Below, one piece after another: positions 61,198-64,000 of a stretch of DNA of 64,000 nt. The translations under genes and the position numbers were made by a program. The notes beneath the pieces are model-generated. The model saw only the letters and a list, made by a program, of their open reading frames with translations, searched no databases and was not told the DNA's origin. Origin of the DNA: Bacillus rubiinfantis (GTDB lineage: Bacteria > Bacillota > Bacilli > Bacillales > Cytobacillaceae); assembly GCA_000752035.1 (NCBI GenBank), contig CCFE01000021.1:408868-472867 (forward strand), read 5' to 3'. Numbering within the stretch: position 1 is the stretch's first letter; each line of letters starts with the position of its first letter.

Positions 61198-62427
61198 ATG
61201 GGTCTTTTTCGCAGTATGAAAGAAAAAATTGTTGATATCAAGGATGAAGCGGAATATAAGATGTACGAATGGGGAGTGGATGAAAAGCTTAGTTCGCTTA
61301 AAAACAAAGTCGTTGATAAGGTAGAAGACATTAAACTGGATGCGGAAATCTTTGTCGATGATGTTAAGGATAAAGTTGGCGATATCAAAGAGGATGTCAA
61401 AGATAAACTTGACGATTTGAAAATTGATACGGAAATTTTTATCGATGACATGAAAGAGAAGGTAGCACCAAAACCAAAACTTCCCGAGGAGGAAAAATAC
61501 GTTATCCTTGAGGATATGGATGAGGTTGTCAAAATTAATTACATAAAAATCCTGATTCATCTCGGCCACGCTGACGGGGAATTGGACCAGAAAGAATTAG
61601 TGGAACTGTATTCGTTAATGGGACAGTTAAATTTTAATGTCGAGCAGCGGATGATCATCCGTGAATACATGACGCAGGTGGATGTAGAGCTTGAAGCGTT
61701 ACTTTCAGCAATGGATGAAAAAATTCCCGAAGGATCAGAAGAGGTCCTGCATCTTTCTTTAATCAAAAATGGCATTCGCCTTGCAAAGGTTGCAAATAAC
61801 AGGATAAATGAAGCACAATTTGCCTTTATTAAACAGATTGCGCACAACTATCAAATAGGGGATGACAAAGTCTTCTTTTTAGAAGAAGCCTGCGAGCTGG
61901 ATGAGAAAATTTTAAATGGTTCGATTAGTAACAGCGATATAATAAAAAATTCTAAAGCCATGGCAGCAAAAGCTGGTGCAGTGGGTGTCCCAATGGCTGC
62001 CGTTTACTTAAGCGGAACGGCAGGGTTGAGTGCTGCCGGGATTACCTCTGGTCTAGCAGGACTTGGGCTGGGCGGAGTTTTGGGCTTAAGCTCAATGGTT
62101 ACCGGCATCGGAGTAGTAGTTCTCATCGGTGTCGGTGCCTATAAAACTGTCAAATGGGCGACCAATAATGGTCAGCGGGAAATCGCCAATAAGCGGGAAT
62201 ATTTAATCAGACAAGTGATTATCAATAGTCAAAACACGATTAATTATCTCATCGAGGATATTAACTATTTTACAACTCAAGTATTGGAAATAGCTGAAGA
62301 GGCGGAAATGAACAGACAGCGCTTAGCGAAAGTAGTGCGGGAAATCAGGGTATTGAAAGATGCAATCACGACGATGCGCGGCCGGGAAATGCAGCTGCAA
62401 GAGGGGATTCAATATGAAGAAGCCTGA
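61198..62427 (+). CDS. Repeat/TerB-like/membrane protein of unknown function
   Basis: A 409-residue protein. Residues 1-90 are highly charged amphipathic helix with an internal 20-residue duplication (KVEDIKLDAEIFVDDVKDKV at 41-60 and KLDDLKIDTEIFIDDMKEKV at 70-89). Residues 112-220 look like a TerB-type helical domain (HADGELDQKELVELYSLMGQ). Residues 258-318 are Gly/Ala-rich and hydrophobic, likely membrane-associated. Residues 330-400 are coiled-coil helix. ATG 61198 follows a GGGGGAAG site. It overlaps the next gene by 14 bases, so the two products probably act together. Confidence 0.75.
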   Translation: MGLFRSMKEKIVDIKDEAEYKMYEWGVDEKLSSLKNKVVDKVEDIKLDAEIFVDDVKDKVGDIKEDVKDKLDDLKIDTEIFIDDMKEKVAPKPKLPEEEKYVILEDMDEVVKINYIKILIHLGHADGELDQKELVELYSLMGQLNFNVEQRMIIREYMTQVDVELEALLSAMDEKIPEGSEEVLHLSLIKNGIRLAKVANNRINEAQFAFIKQIAHNYQIGDDKVFFLEEACELDEKILNGSISNSDIIKNSKAMAAKAGAVGVPMAAVYLSGTAGLSAAGITSGLAGLGLGGVLGLSSMVTGIGVVVLIGVGAYKTVKWATNNGQREIANKREYLIRQVIINSQNTINYLIEDINYFTTQVLEIAEEAEMNRQRLAKVVREIRVLKDAITTMRGREMQLQEGIQYEEA

Positions 62428-63913
62428 GATGGAGCGGGCGTTGCTCGCGCAACATCATCAACTACAGCAAGTCAATAGTCGGCTTTCAGAACTATCGACC
62501 ATTGCCACGGACATCAAAGCAAATGATGCTTCAGTGTCAGCAGAACTCGACGGTCTTGATGAAGAGCTGGCGGCAATGTTCAAAGACCTAGGGCTGGAAC
62601 GCGTTGACAGCTATCAGTCAGAGAGCAAAGCCGATTTTTCAGCATGGGAGGGGGCTGAACAGTTACCATCAACAGCAATCGATAGCATTTACAAAAAATA
62701 TCATCATCTCCGGCCTTTACCACTCTTGGAAACTGCTAGTGACCAGGTGTACATAACAGCTGTTCATGAGTATTTACGCGAGCAAAAGCTTGATACCACA
62801 AAAGACCCTCTGCTGCAGATACTTGGTGTCGAGCAGGCGAAAACTGTTTTGCAACAATATGATGAAAAGTTTGGCAAACTCCCATGGACGGAGTGGGATT
62901 ACGGAGTAGTTGCCCTGTCAGCACTGTTGGCAATACTCGTTGATTTCTTCGTTGTCAGGATTCCCCGTGATATGACCTTTAAGGGGCATGAATATAAAGG
63001 GAGCCCGGTGACAAATTTTTTAAACAAACAAAGCGACATGATTATGGGTAGAACTCCTTCATCCAGTAAGGGGAGGAGCGGGGGCCGCCCCAATCAGTTT
63101 GATGAGACGAAGGACAACGGCTTTTACCAATGGCTTCGGGAAATTCAAAAGAAACTGGAGGAATACGCCAAGGTTCCATATGATATCAGTCACAATGATA
63201 AAGGAAAAGGGATAGACATTGATGGCTTGAGACCGAGTCTTCACAGATTGATGAGTCCAGGGCATGATCCGATTCTCGGCTTTGTCTTCGGGGTTATCGA
63301 CATTTTACGGGGAACGATGACAACGATTGACCAAAATGGTGTACTCCGTGTGTTGAAAACGGGTGAGGGCAGTGCCAATGTTTTTGAGGCCGTCTTGCAA
63401 GTGTTCGCTCATACGTTGTCGGATATCCCAACTCCATCCGGGATCCAGCCGCCGTTTTTTACTCTGTTGCAAAGTATTCAGGCAAAATCACCATTTACGT
63501 TAAAAGAAAACGGGGTGCAGGTTACTTATACCCATCTAGCACGGTTTATGTACTCTAACGGCTATGATTTGCGTCATTTTGCGACGATGAGTCTGGTTCC
63601 GGCAACAGTTGAGATTGTCGTTCGTTTGTACTACAATATCGCGAACTTTGATACTCTATTTGCCGGAAAGATGAGTACAGCGCATAAAGGCAAGCTTTCC
63701 TCAATGCTGACGCTGGCTCACAGCATGACGATGGGCGGTAATGTTGTGAAGATGTGGAGCTATGGGTGGAATCCACTAGCTTTTAACTGGGCGGAATTAT
63801 TAGCATTGTCGGGCTCTTTTATTACATTTTTGAAAAATCAACAGAAACGGCAGCGCGAAATTGATACGTACTTGCTTGAAAACTGGGAAAGCTTGTACAA
63901 ACAGACGGAATAA
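62414..63913 (+). CDS. Predicted membrane protein of unknown function, partner of the TerB-like protein
   Basis: A 499-residue protein with N-terminal coiled coil (residues 1-60), a single clear membrane segment (residues 163-181, YGVVALSALLAILVDFFVV), and a long C-terminal region with HDPILGFVFGVIDILRGTMT. I recognise no domain. ATG 62414 follows GAGGGG and overlaps the upstream stop, giving translational coupling; a longer frame into the previous gene has no site. A terminator follows directly, so the pair is a two-gene operon. Confidence 0.75.
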   Translation: MKKPEMERALLAQHHQLQQVNSRLSELSTIATDIKANDASVSAELDGLDEELAAMFKDLGLERVDSYQSESKADFSAWEGAEQLPSTAIDSIYKKYHHLRPLPLLETASDQVYITAVHEYLREQKLDTTKDPLLQILGVEQAKTVLQQYDEKFGKLPWTEWDYGVVALSALLAILVDFFVVRIPRDMTFKGHEYKGSPVTNFLNKQSDMIMGRTPSSSKGRSGGRPNQFDETKDNGFYQWLREIQKKLEEYAKVPYDISHNDKGKGIDIDGLRPSLHRLMSPGHDPILGFVFGVIDILRGTMTTIDQNGVLRVLKTGEGSANVFEAVLQVFAHTLSDIPTPSGIQPPFFTLLQSIQAKSPFTLKENGVQVTYTHLARFMYSNGYDLRHFATMSLVPATVEIVVRLYYNIANFDTLFAGKMSTAHKGKLSSMLTLAHSMTMGGNVVKMWSYGWNPLAFNWAELLALSGSFITFLKNQQKRQREIDTYLLENWESLYKQTE

Positions 63914-63921
63914 AAATACGA

Positions 63922-63957
63922 CAAACCCACCCTGTAGTTACTTGCCAAGGTGGGTTT
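63922..63957 (+). terminator. Terminator after the two-gene operon
   Basis: AAACCCACC pairs with GGTGGGTTT, 9 bases after the stop, followed by a short T-run. Confidence 0.8.
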
Positions 63958-64000
63958 TGCAATTATTCGTGAATGATTGTTTCTTTTTTGATCGTGTCGA

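Noticed and set aside
61134..61569. Two long minus-strand frames (128 and 132 codons) opposite the repeat protein
   Set aside because: They are mirror images of a low-complexity, GAT/AAA-rich coding region and give Ser/Ile/Phe-rich nonsense; no sites support them.

Overview
The window looks like a chromosomal stretch of an endospore-forming, low-GC Bacillaceae bacterium (Bacillus/Neobacillus-like; genus not provable from sequence alone). Signs are strong AGGAGG-type ribosome binding sites, many TTG and GTG starts, a malate dehydrogenase very close to the Bacillus type, a LysM/SleB-type cell wall hydrolase, and typical Firmicute control elements: a CodY box, a cre site, a SAM-I riboswitch and PyrR-binding loops. 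I see no rRNA, tRNA, CRISPR array, insertion sequence or phage module.

Layout. 1-8.5 kb: the 3' part of an ethanolamine-utilisation (eut) microcompartment operon: eutA (partial), eutB, eutC, eutL, an acetylating aldehyde dehydrogenase, a BMC-H shell protein, a PduL-type phosphotransacylase, a EutN-type vertex protein, a second BMC-H protein and, unusually, a malate dehydrogenase. 8.6-12.7 kb: a PuuP-like permease, a BrnQ carrier with a CodY box, and a LysR regulator. 12.8-21.6 kb: a taurine dissimilation island with a GntR regulator, taurine:pyruvate aminotransferase (tpa), sulfoacetaldehyde acetyltransferase (xsc), an amino-acid permease and a taurine-type ABC transporter; a perfect cre match lies upstream of tpa. 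22-31.7 kb: a mixed region with an amidohydrolase plus MFS transporter, two small proteins, two LLM-type flavin enzymes, an ATP-pyrophosphatase, the cell wall hydrolase and guaC.

31.9-37.4 kb: an OFA-family transporter, a DUF2294 protein, an FdhF/YdeP-type molybdopterin oxidoreductase and fdhD. The transporter and the oxidoreductase are each preceded by a related leader with an intrinsic terminator (28 of 36 core bases identical), which I cannot assign to a known riboswitch class. 37.4-41.2 kb: a YoaK membrane protein, a hemerythrin-like protein, a SAM-I riboswitch in front of a 107-residue unknown protein, and an MFS transporter whose leader carries two PyrR-binding loops.

41.2-60.7 kb: a catabolic regulon that I cannot match to a named pathway. 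It has a regulator, a two-component flavin monooxygenase (reductase plus HpaB-type oxygenase), a free-standing FAD synthetase domain, an M20 carbamoyl-amino-acid-type hydrolase, a LIV-type ABC transporter, RidA, DUF1028, an NCS1 permease, an amidohydrolase, an NhaC antiporter, a class III aminotransferase and an aldehyde dehydrogenase. Five transcription units start at near-consensus promoters, four of which carry the same inverted repeat just downstream of the -10 box; the fifth is a weak match. The gene set suggests uptake, oxygenation, hydrolysis and deamination of an N-heterocycle or ureido compound, ending in an omega-amino acid and semialdehyde. 60.8-63.9 kb: a phage-type ABA-sandwich protein and an overlapping gene pair (TerB-like repeat protein plus membrane protein) of unknown role.
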